Assembly (NCBI GenBank): GCA_029932445.1
Contig: JAOZQB010000183.1
Location: forward strand, 1 to 5,913
DNA length: 5,913 nt
Source of the DNA: Bacteroidales bacterium
Lineage (GTDB): Bacteria > Bacteroidota > Bacteroidia > Bacteroidales > JAADGE01
Reading direction: 5' to 3'
In this document: positions 1-5,328 of the stretch, piece by piece
Position numbering within the stretch: position 1 is the stretch's first letter
Layout: each line of letters begins with the position of its first letter
Notes under the pieces: generated by a model
Told to the model about the DNA's origin: nothing
What the model saw: only the letters and a program-made list of their open reading frames with translations
Databases searched by the model: none
Position numbers and translations under genes: made by a program

Positions 1-33
1 AACCCTGACAGGGTTCGGAACCCTGTCAGGGTT
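1..33. repeat. 33-bp perfect palindrome, copy 1
   Basis: Two 16-base arms (AACCCTGACAGGGTTC at 1-16 and its exact reverse complement at 18-33) flank a single central base at 17. Each arm is itself nearly a palindrome around the core CCTGACAGG or CCTGTCAGG, so the DNA or RNA can fold as one long hairpin or two short ones. A second element of the same length and design lies at 148-180. Short CCTGTCAGG-type palindromes between genes are common in Bacteroidota genomes (general knowledge). A role as transcription terminator for an upstream gene or as a REP-like repeat is possible. The window starts at the first base of the repeat, so it may extend further left. Confidence 0.85.
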
Positions 34-116
34 TTAAAAACGGAACGGATAAATCGTTGTATCCGTGCAGTATCCTTGCCACGCTGCAACGTAACACGGT
101 TTGTTCTCGATTTGTC

Positions 117-133
117 AAAACCCGCAAGGTTTT
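117..133. repeat. Short AAAACC/GGTTTT hairpin related to the flanking palindromes
   Basis: Arms AAAACC (117-122) and GGTTTT (128-133) flank a five-base loop, CGCAA. The ends resemble the outer arms of the 148-180 palindrome, but the CCTGACAGG core is missing. It lies between the two 33-bp palindromes and probably belongs to the same kind of intergenic repeat. With only six paired bases it could also be chance. Confidence 0.4.
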
Positions 134-147
134 TATAAGAACGAAAA

Positions 148-180
148 AGACCTGACAGGTTTTGAAAACCTGTCAGGTCT
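148..180. repeat. 33-bp perfect palindrome, copy 2
   Basis: Arms AGACCTGACAGGTTTT (148-163) and its exact reverse complement (165-180) flank one central base, 164. Arm length, total length and the 18-base spacing between the two CCTGNCAGG cores are identical to the element at 1-33. The arms differ from those of copy 1 at four positions (2, 3, 13 and 16 of the arm), and every change is matched in the opposite arm. This points to a maintained structure and not a recent duplication. Function is unknown; transcription termination, REP-like repeat or protein binding are options. Confidence 0.85.
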
Positions 181-291
181 GATACAATCGAGACAACCTG
201 CCGGGCTGCCTCTGCGAAATCTCATTAAAAATAAAAAATATTTTTCCTTTACGATTGACATATTTAAAATATTTCGTTTCTTTGCAAAAAT

Positions 292-322
292 TTTCGAGCT
301 TAATATTGTAATATTAAGTTTG
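292..322 (+). promoter_or_regulatory. Predicted Bacteroidota-type promoter of panD
   Basis: The -7 box TAAGTTTG at 315-322 matches the Bacteroidota consensus TAnnTTTG exactly. With the usual 19-base spacer, the -33 position falls on TTTC (292-295), three of four matches to TTTG. The expected transcript start is near 329, giving a leader of only about 10 bases before the ATG at 339. No Shine-Dalgarno sequence is seen, as is usual in this phylum. AT-rich DNA makes chance matches common, so this is tentative. Confidence 0.4.
299..318. promoter_or_regulatory. 20-bp palindrome overlapping the panD promoter (possible operator)
   Basis: Arms CTTAATATT (299-307) and AATATTAAG (310-318) are perfect reverse complements around a central GT. 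With G-U pairs an RNA stem could extend to 295-322. The palindrome fills the spacer of the predicted promoter and overlaps the first four bases of its -7 box, which is where a repressor dimer would block RNA polymerase. No known regulator is recognised from the sequence, and the element is nearly all A/T, so chance cannot be excluded. Confidence 0.4.
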
Positions 323-338
323 AATTAATTTTAAAACA

Positions 339-692
339 ATGACCATACAAGTCTTAAAATCTAAAATTCACAGAGTTACCGTAACCGGCGCGGATTTAAA
401 CTATGTAGGAAGCATTACGATTGACGAAACTCTGATGGAAGCCGCCAACATTATTGAAGGCGAAAAAGTTCAAATCGTTAACAACAATAACGGTGAACGC
501 ATTGAAACCTACGTTATTAAAGGCGAACGAAATTCGGGCAAAATCGAACTTAACGGAGCAGCAGCTCGGCGTGTAATGCCCGGCGATGTTATCATCATTT
601 TCTCTTATGCCTTAATGGACTTTGAAGAAGCCAAAACATTTAAACCTTGGATTATATTTCCGGATACGGAAACAAATCAAATTATTGATTAA
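339..692 (+). CDS. panD: Aspartate 1-decarboxylase (pyruvoyl-dependent)
   Basis: PanD removes the alpha-carboxyl of L-aspartate to give beta-alanine, which PanC joins to pantoate in the pantothenate/CoA pathway; it is cytoplasmic and tetrameric. The 117-residue length is typical of the family. The self-cleavage site Gly24-Ser25 (YVGSITID) is intact; Ser25 becomes the pyruvoyl cofactor. Family-conserved Lys9, His11, Tyr22, Arg54, Thr57 and Tyr58 are all at the usual positions, as is the NGAAAR motif (72-77). The start at 339 aligns the N-terminus MTIQVLKSKIHR with known family members. The gene has its own predicted promoter and is followed by a strong terminator, so it seems to be expressed alone in this window. 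panC is not visible. Confidence 0.97.
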   Translation: MTIQVLKSKIHRVTVTGADLNYVGSITIDETLMEAANIIEGEKVQIVNNNNGERIETYVIKGERNSGKIELNGAAARRVMPGDVIIIFSYALMDFEEAKTFKPWIIFPDTETNQIID

Positions 693-716
693 ACCCGTAA
701 AATTTTAAAAAATCTT

Positions 717-748
717 AAAGCACTTTCTGATACGGAAGTGCTTTTTTT
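717..748 (+). terminator. Intrinsic terminator after panD
   Basis: The stem pairs 717-727 (AAAGCACTTTC) with 734-744 (GGAAGTGCTTT), with one T-G wobble, around the six-base loop TGATAC. A run of seven T follows (742-748), partly shared with the stem. It lies 24 bases after the panD stop and 42 bases before radA, so it should separate the two transcripts. Confidence 0.88.
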
Positions 749-790
749 ATTATTTTTAGCAAAAATTTCTGTTTCAAAACTTAATAGAAA

Positions 791-2155
791 ATGGCAAAAA
801 TAAAAACCGTATATGTCTGCAGCAATTGCGGAAACAAAGCATCAAAATGGGTCGGACAATGTTCTGCCTGCGGCGAATGGAACACTTTTCAAGAAGAAAT
901 CGAACAAAAAGAAACCGGTTCATCTTATAAACCGGCAAAAAAAATTGTTTCAAAACCGAAACTCATTAAAGACATTACCTACGAAAAAGAGCAACGCATT
1001 GACACACTTAATACCGAATTTAACAGAGTTCTCGGCGGCGGTTTGGTGCGAGGTTCCATCGTTCTCATCGGCGGAGAACCGGGAATAGGCAAATCCACAC
1101 TGGCATTGCAGATTGCCGCTCGTTTACAAAAATATAAAACCCTCTATGTTTCCGGTGAAGAAAGTTTGCAACAAATTAAGCTTCGTGCCGAACGTGTTTC
1201 GGAAGAATATAACAACTGTTTCATTTTATCCGAAACACAAACGGAAACAATTCTTCGTCATTCGGAAGAATTAGACCCTGATATTATCGTCATCGACTCT
1301 ATACAAACCGTTCACACCGAAAGAAGCGACTCTTCACCGGGAAGCATTTCTCAAATCAGAGAATGCACCATGGAAATAATGAAATATGCCAAAGAAAACG
1401 GCAAACCGGTTATTTTAATCGGACATATTAATAAAGAAGGCAGTTTGGCCGGACCAAAAGTTCTGGAACACATTGTGGATACAGTATTACAATTTGAAGG
1501 CGACCGTAATCATATATACAGAATTCTGCGAGCATCAAAAAACCGTTTCGGTTCAACGAATGAAATCGGCATTTTTGAAATGCAAAGCTCCGGATTAAGA
1601 GAAGTTTCTAATCCTTCCGAACTTTTACTTTCGCAGAATGAAGAAGCAATCAGCGGTGTTTCCGTATCGGCAACCATCGAAGGTGCTCGTCCGTTTTTAA
1701 TTGAAATACAGGCACTTGTGAGCACTGCTGCCTACGGTAATCCGCAAAGAAGTTCAACCGGTTTCGATATCCGCAGATTAAACATGCTTCTTGCCGTATT
1801 GGAAAAACGTGCCGGTTTTCGCTTGGCACAAAAAGACGTTTTTCTGAATGTTGCCGGCGGCATTAAAATTGACGATCCGGCAGGTGACCTTGCCGTTATT
1901 TGTTCCGTACTGTCTTCCGATATTGACATTGCTTTACCGAAAGATACTTGTTTTGCAGGTGAAGTCGGCCTTTCGGGAGAAATCCGCCCTGTAACACGCA
2001 TTGAACAACGCATCAGCGAAGCCGAGAAACTCGGATTTAAACGAATTTTTATTTCAAAATACAACACCAAAGGTATTGACGTTTCAAAGTTTAACATCAA
2101 AATTCTCGGTGCGGGAAAAGTTGAAGAAGTTTTCAGAAATTTATTGAAAAAATAA
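791..2155 (+). CDS. radA: DNA repair protein RadA (Sms), RecA-like branch-migration ATPase
   Basis: RadA is a hexameric ATPase that works with RecA to process recombination intermediates, driving branch migration during DNA repair. The 454-residue length matches the family. Domains in order: an N-terminal C4 zinc finger (Cys10, Cys13, Cys24, Cys27); a RecA-like ATPase core with Walker A GGEPGIGKST (94-103; Lys101, Ser102) and Walker B DIIVIDS (164-170; Asp169); the RadA signature KNRFG (250-254); and a Lon-like C-terminal domain from about residue 285 to the end, including DDPAGDLAV (361-369). No key motif is missing. The start at 791 places the zinc finger at its normal distance from the N-terminus. 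There is no clear promoter box in the 42 bases after the panD terminator. The 3' end faces the next gene tail to tail with only 4 bp between stop codons. Confidence 0.98.
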   Translation: MAKIKTVYVCSNCGNKASKWVGQCSACGEWNTFQEEIEQKETGSSYKPAKKIVSKPKLIKDITYEKEQRIDTLNTEFNRVLGGGLVRGSIVLIGGEPGIGKSTLALQIAARLQKYKTLYVSGEESLQQIKLRAERVSEEYNNCFILSETQTETILRHSEELDPDIIVIDSIQTVHTERSDSSPGSISQIRECTMEIMKYAKENGKPVILIGHINKEGSLAGPKVLEHIVDTVLQFEGDRNHIYRILRASKNRFGSTNEIGIFEMQSSGLREVSNPSELLLSQNEEAISGVSVSATIEGARPFLIEIQALVSTAAYGNPQRSSTGFDIRRLNMLLAVLEKRAGFRLAQKDVFLNVAGGIKIDDPAGDLAVICSVLSSDIDIALPKDTCFAGEVGLSGEIRPVTRIEQRISEAEKLGFKRIFISKYNTKGIDVSKFNIKILGAGKVEEVFRNLLKK

Positions 2156-2159
2156 TAAT

Positions 2160-3077
2160 TTACTCCTTTTTTATCTCTTGCGGAAAATAATCAAAATCTC
2201 TGCCGTTATAAATCATTAAGGTATCAATGTCTTTAAAGGTTTTGGATCGGTTGGTTCCGATTAAGATTCCGTCGGTTTCTATTCGTTGCAGACTGTCATT
2301 TATAATCATTTTTCTGCGTTTCGGTATATTTTTAACAAATAAGTAATTTTCATCTAAATCCTTAGAATCTAATAAATTACCATATTTTCCGGGAACATAG
2401 GTATTAATTTCTAAAATAATCAATTTCCGTTTTCCGGTTTTAATATTTGTTAAAATAAAAGCAGCATCTCTGCTTTTATCACCGTTATAATCTCCGTAGC
2501 AAAACGAATTAAACTCAGATTTTGACGGTTCTGCAAAAATTTGCCACATTTCTTTATCGGCATTTTTTCCGTACAATTTTTCACGTTCGCTTTTCGGAAT
2601 TTTAGAAGTATAATTATTGGCTTTCAGATAATTCGAAATCGCTTTACGATATTTTGTCGATGCAATCAATTTTTTCGCATTTTCATTACCGAACATCCCT
2701 TCGATTGTATAAAATGTTTCGGGTAATACCAAGTATTCAAAAGACATATATCCCTTTTTATCACCGACAGAAACTTCTGCCCAGTTATTTTCAAATACAT
2801 CATACACTTGAACTTCCGTACCGAAAGGATAAGAGCCGATAACATACGAATTTTTATCTTTATCGGAACGTATATTTAATTTCTCACTGATTGTCATCAT
2901 TGTTTCGGACGAAAAATCTTTTTGAATTACTTTTACCAAAGGTCCTAAAAGCAAATAGACAATGAAAAGAAACGGAATTATTCCGAAAAACAAACCGCTT
3001 ATAAAAACAGCTTTTTGTTTAACGGAAGTTTCTTTAGGGGCATCTTTTGTATTTTTAAATTTATCAAATAACTTCAT
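2160..3077 (-). CDS. Membrane-anchored SH3b-domain protein of unknown function
   Basis: This encodes 305 residues from the ATG at 3077. A charged N-terminus (1-22) is followed by one strong transmembrane helix (about 23-45), which would leave most of the protein outside the cytoplasmic membrane. Residues about 60-118 look like a bacterial SH3 (SH3b) domain: LNIRSDKDKNSYVIGSYPFG, then NNWAEVSVGDKKGYMSFEYL. SH3b domains often bind peptidoglycan or peptides. The C-terminal half is unassigned but contains GDYNGDKSRDAAFIL (195-209), whose Asp196-Asn198-Asp200-Asp204 spacing resembles EF-hand or FG-GAP calcium loops. An in-frame ATG at 3110 would add 11 residues, but it lies at or upstream of the predicted transcript start, so 3077 is preferred. 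The gene diverges from the DUF4919/phosphatase pair. The SH3b call is good; the biological role is unknown. Confidence 0.85.
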   Translation of the reverse strand: MKLFDKFKNTKDAPKETSVKQKAVFISGLFFGIIPFLFIVYLLLGPLVKVIQKDFSSETMMTISEKLNIRSDKDKNSYVIGSYPFGTEVQVYDVFENNWAEVSVGDKKGYMSFEYLVLPETFYTIEGMFGNENAKKLIASTKYRKAISNYLKANNYTSKIPKSEREKLYGKNADKEMWQIFAEPSKSEFNSFCYGDYNGDKSRDAAFILTNIKTGKRKLIILEINTYVPGKYGNLLDSKDLDENYLFVKNIPKRRKMIINDSLQRIETDGILIGTNRSKTFKDIDTLMIYNGRDFDYFPQEIKKE

Positions 3078-3096
3078 CGTAATATAAAATTTATGG

Positions 3097-3104
3097 TAAC
3101 TTTG
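3097..3104 (+). promoter_or_regulatory. Predicted -7 box for the DUF4919/phosphatase pair
   Basis: TAACTTTG fits the Bacteroidota -7 consensus TAnnTTTG exactly. The matching -33 region (around 3072-3077) has no good TTTG, so the promoter may be weak or need an activator. The expected transcript start is near 3111, leaving about 54 bases before the ATG at 3165. The box lies inside the leader of the opposite gene and forms an inverted repeat with that gene's -7 box (TAACTT 3097-3102, AAGTTA 3113-3118). Confidence 0.4.
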
Positions 3105-3110
3105 TTTCAC

Positions 3111-3141
3111 CGAAGTTATGAATTAAATTTATATTTTCAAA
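3111..3141 (-). promoter_or_regulatory. Predicted promoter of the SH3b membrane-protein gene
   Basis: Read on the minus strand, TTTG (+ strand CAAA at 3138-3141) is followed after exactly 19 bases by TAACTTCG (+ strand 3111-3118), seven of eight matches to TAnnTTTG if the two n positions are counted as matches. Transcription would begin near 3104, giving a leader of about 27 bases to the ATG at 3077. This supports the shorter start over the one at 3110. Confidence 0.5.
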
Positions 3142-3164
3142 AAATAATTAATAAACTTCAATGC

Positions 3165-3845
3165 ATGAAACATCAAATATTATTTTTGTTTATTATAATT
3201 CCCGGTTTTATTTTTTCACAAACAGCTGAATTTAAGAAGCCGAATTATAAAAAAATTGAAAAAGAAATTTCAAAAAAAGAAAGTATTTTTTTCTATAATT
3301 CACTTTTTAAAAGATATCAAAACGGTGACACAACACTTAATATTCAAGAAAAAAGACATTTATATTACGGCGGAATTTTTCAAGATACTTATTCGCCTTA
3401 CGGTTCTTCAGACTACATTGACAGTATTAAAATTATACTGAAAAACAACATCTTAACTGATACGGATTACCAAAATATCATTCGATTTTCCGATTTAATT
3501 TTTACTGAAAATCCCTTTGATTTAGAAGCCCTGAATTATGCACTGTTTGCCTGTGATAAAAGCGGGCAAAAAGACCTTTTAAATAAAAAATATGCTCAAA
3601 TGAATGTTATTTTTGATGCCGTTTTAAGTTCGGGAGACGGATTAGAAAAAGAATCAGCTTTTTATGTCATTTACATAAGCCATGAATATGCCGTTTTAAA
3701 CATCCTCGGATTTGAATTCGGCAGTCAGCAACGATTAATTGAACACTATGATTTTTTAAAAGTCAATAAAAATAAATATAATATCGAAGGTTTCTATTTT
3801 GATGTCAGTCCGAGCTTAAATCATTTAAATGAAATCTATAAATAA
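3165..3845 (+). CDS. Secreted DUF4919-like protein
   Basis: From the ATG at 3165 this is a 226-residue protein with a clear signal peptide: MKHQ, a hydrophobic stretch (5-17), and a likely cleavage after FIFS at 18/19. The mature N-terminus KKPNYKKIEKEI, then SLFKRYQNGDTTL (47-58) and HLYYGGIFQDTYSPYG (65-80), match what I recall of DUF4919, a Bacteroidota family of unknown function; a domain search is needed to confirm. The middle (about 100-160) is helical and somewhat TPR-like (NPFDLEALNYALFACDKSG). The frame stays open to an ATG at 3093, but that start would add 24 residues before the signal peptide and lies upstream of the predicted transcript start. It would be periplasmic or secreted. 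It lies 13 bp before the phosphatase gene and is probably co-transcribed with it. No function can be assigned. Confidence 0.8.
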   Translation: MKHQILFLFIIIPGFIFSQTAEFKKPNYKKIEKEISKKESIFFYNSLFKRYQNGDTTLNIQEKRHLYYGGIFQDTYSPYGSSDYIDSIKIILKNNILTDTDYQNIIRFSDLIFTENPFDLEALNYALFACDKSGQKDLLNKKYAQMNVIFDAVLSSGDGLEKESAFYVIYISHEYAVLNILGFEFGSQQRLIEHYDFLKVNKNKYNIEGFYFDVSPSLNHLNEIYK

Positions 3846-3858
3846 ATAAACGTAAAAG

Positions 3859-4956
3859 ATGAAATTGAAAATTTGGGGTTTATTGCCTGTTACCGGAAAT
3901 CAATTTGTGATTATTGAAATCATATTATTCTCATTTTTTTTCTTACTAACCGTCTTTTTCTTTTCATGGTCAGTTCCGAATTACGTTGATGATCCGCTGA
4001 TTCTTTTTCATGCAAAATATTTAAAATACATTACTTTAGCTTTGAGTTTTTTAATTGTTGTAGAAACCCAATATTATTTAAACAAATTTATCTCTAAACA
4101 GCTTGAAATTAATGAACTGCAAAGATTAAAAATTGAACTGCAAAATGACGAAATCATGCAAAGCATTCGCTATGCGAGTCGTATTCAAGAAGCCATTTTA
4201 CCGGATAACAACAAACTGCCGGAACTTCCGGAACATTTTATTTTTTACAAACCGAAAGATATTGTAAGCGGTGATTTTTATTGGTTTGCCCAACACTACG
4301 GAAAAATGGTAATTGTTGCCGGTGATTGTACGGGGCACGGTGTTCCCGGTGCTTTTATGAGTGTCCTCGGAATTTCGTCTCTGAATGATATTATTAATGA
4401 AACGGAAAAAGAATTAACTTCAGGAGAAATCTTAGATATTCTCAGAGACAAAGTTATCACGTCTTTAAAACAAGATGCCGAAGGTTCCATTTCTGTTTCC
4501 GGAATTGATTTGGCATTAATTATTTTGGATTTAAAAAATAAGCAAATACAATTTTCCGGTGCCAAAAATCCCATTTTTTTAATAAGAAACAAAAAAATAC
4601 CCGGAACTTTTGAAAATTCGGATTATTCGGTAACGGATTCAGATAATTATAACTTATTTCATTTTAAACCGGACAAAATGCATATTGGTTTGCATCCTAT
4701 TTTTGAACCGTTTAAAACTCAAATTATTAAATTCGAAAAAGGCGATACCGTTTATCTTTTTTCAGATGGTTTTGTTGACCAAATGGGAGGAACTCAAGGA
4801 AAAAAATTAATGAACAAACGATTTAAAAATATGTTGCTTAATATTCAAAATAAAAATATGAGCGGACAAAAGGAAATCGTTGAAAGATACTTTAATAAAT
4901 GGAAAGGTGATATTGAGCAAACTGATGATGTGATACTTTTCGGTGTTAAAGTTTGA
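3859..4956 (+). CDS. Membrane SpoIIE-family PP2C serine phosphatase
   Basis: This 365-residue protein is likely a serine/threonine phosphatase that, as in the SpoIIE/RsbU family, may act on an anti-sigma-factor antagonist. Two hydrophobic helices (about 16-38 and 54-70) enclose only about 15 residues, so there is no sizeable sensor domain. A coiled-coil linker (about 75-113) ends in SIRYASRIQEAILP (102-115), typical of Bacteroidota SpoIIE proteins. The catalytic domain then shows SGDFYW (137-142, Asp139), GDCTGHGVPGAFMS (155-168, Asp156), SGIDLALI (214-221), FSDGFVDQ (301-308, Asp303) and QTDDVILFGV (354-363, Asp356/Asp357). These acidic residues fit the PP2C metal site, so activity is expected. 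No sigma factor, antagonist or kinase partner lies in the window. The start at 3859 has only a weak A-rich upstream (GTAAAAG). It is followed by a terminator at 5031. Confidence 0.93.
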   Translation: MKLKIWGLLPVTGNQFVIIEIILFSFFFLLTVFFFSWSVPNYVDDPLILFHAKYLKYITLALSFLIVVETQYYLNKFISKQLEINELQRLKIELQNDEIMQSIRYASRIQEAILPDNNKLPELPEHFIFYKPKDIVSGDFYWFAQHYGKMVIVAGDCTGHGVPGAFMSVLGISSLNDIINETEKELTSGEILDILRDKVITSLKQDAEGSISVSGIDLALIILDLKNKQIQFSGAKNPIFLIRNKKIPGTFENSDYSVTDSDNYNLFHFKPDKMHIGLHPIFEPFKTQIIKFEKGDTVYLFSDGFVDQMGGTQGKKLMNKRFKNMLLNIQNKNMSGQKEIVERYFNKWKGDIEQTDDVILFGVKV

Positions 4957-5030
4957 CAATACTTAATGAAATATTTTAATCCTGAACTTAAAAATTAAAA
5001 CTGTAATTGAGAACATTCAAGGAATATATG

Positions 5031-5062
5031 AAAATCAGCTTATTTTATTAAGCCGGTTTTTT
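5031..5062 (+). terminator. Intrinsic terminator after the phosphatase gene
   Basis: The stem pairs 5031-5042 (AAAATCAGCTTA) with 5049-5060 (TAAGCCGGTTTT) around the loop TTTTAT, with one A-C mismatch and one T-G wobble. It ends in six T (5057-5062). It lies 74 bases after the phosphatase stop and should end the DUF4919/phosphatase transcript. The minus-strand side has only four T, so it would work poorly for leftward transcription. Confidence 0.65.
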
Positions 5063-5250
5063 GTTTAAAATTAAAAATCTTATCAAAGCATCTAAAAAAA
5101 ATTCAGGTATAAAAAATAATTTAGAATTTGTTGAAATCAAAGCATTACGACCCTCATAATCTATTGATTTTAAGCCTCCTTTTAAAGTTCTTTACCTGCT
5201 TCACTCATTTGCATTAGTGTGTATAGCAGACTTTTTTGATAAGTTCTAAT
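5048..5250 (-). pseudogene. Probable frameshifted gene remnant, family unknown
   Basis: On the minus strand a stop-free stretch of 47 codons (5191 to 5051, stop TAA at 5048-5050) reads like real protein: GGLKSIDYEGRNALISTNSK, then a hydrophobic FFIPEFFLDALIRFLIL. Just upstream, one frame away, 5250-5185 reads IRTYQKSLLYTLMQMSEAGK followed by EL and a stop at 5182-5184. Joining the two across a one-base shift near 5182-5190 gives a continuous segment of about 68 residues. There is no good start or ribosome site, and the upstream frame is closed by TAA at 5251-5253. The simplest reading is the decayed 3' end of a gene. I do not recognise the family, and chance open frames in AT-rich DNA remain possible. 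Confidence 0.35.
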
Positions 5251-5328
5251 TTAGTTATGAATTTAGAATTTTGCAAATAAAGAATTGAAAATGGAATACT
5301 GCTGCCGTCAGGTACAATTTACATACAA

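Larger units (their letters stand above)
1..338. other. Gene-free region upstream of panD
   Basis: No convincing coding sequence is visible here. An open frame from 101 to 328 runs through the palindrome at 148-180 and translates to low-complexity sequence with no recognisable motif. The region holds the two 33-bp palindromes, the small hairpin between them, a minor 7-bp inverted repeat (ACGGATA 45-51 / TATCCGT 60-66), and the panD promoter area at its right end. The panC gene that often accompanies panD is not in this stretch. Confidence 0.7.
4957..5328. other. Region between the phosphatase and PKD-protein genes
   Basis: These 372 bases contain no intact gene. They hold the phosphatase terminator (5031-5062) and the probable gene remnant (5048-5250). 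From 5254 to 5328 I see only AT-rich sequence with a weak TTCTAA/TTAGAA inverted repeat. No clear terminator for the leftward gene ending at 5329 was found, and no tRNA or other structured RNA was recognised. Confidence 0.6.

Noticed and set aside
45..66. Inverted repeat ACGGATA / TATCCGT
   Set aside because: Only seven pairs, no T run and no relation to a gene end; it is too weak to call a terminator or riboswitch.
1..180. CRISPR array or insertion-sequence ends
   Set aside because: There are only two palindromic copies with no regular spacers, no transposase in the window and no target-site duplication.
101..328. Open frame of 75 codons on the plus strand
   Set aside because: It runs through the 33-bp palindrome at 148-180 and the panD promoter area, has low-complexity F/I/K-rich sequence at its end, and shows no motif or start signal.
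813..2100. Open frames on both strands within radA
   Set aside because: They are out-of-frame shadows of a complete, motif-rich radA and their translations match nothing recognisable.
2130..2150. Possible terminator at the end of radA
   Set aside because: The stem has six A/T-rich pairs with a nine-base loop, lies inside the coding sequence and has no T run on the plus strand.
2541..2842. Plus-strand open frames inside the SH3b gene
   Set aside because: They are antisense to a convincing membrane/SH3b protein and have no signals of their own.
4296..4592. Minus-strand open frame inside the phosphatase gene
   Set aside because: It is the complement of conserved PP2C motifs, whose strong codon constraint explains the open frame.
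5290..5325. Terminator for the leftward PKD gene
   Set aside because: The sequence around TGCTGCCGTCAGG gives only a three- to four-pair stem and no following T run on the minus strand.
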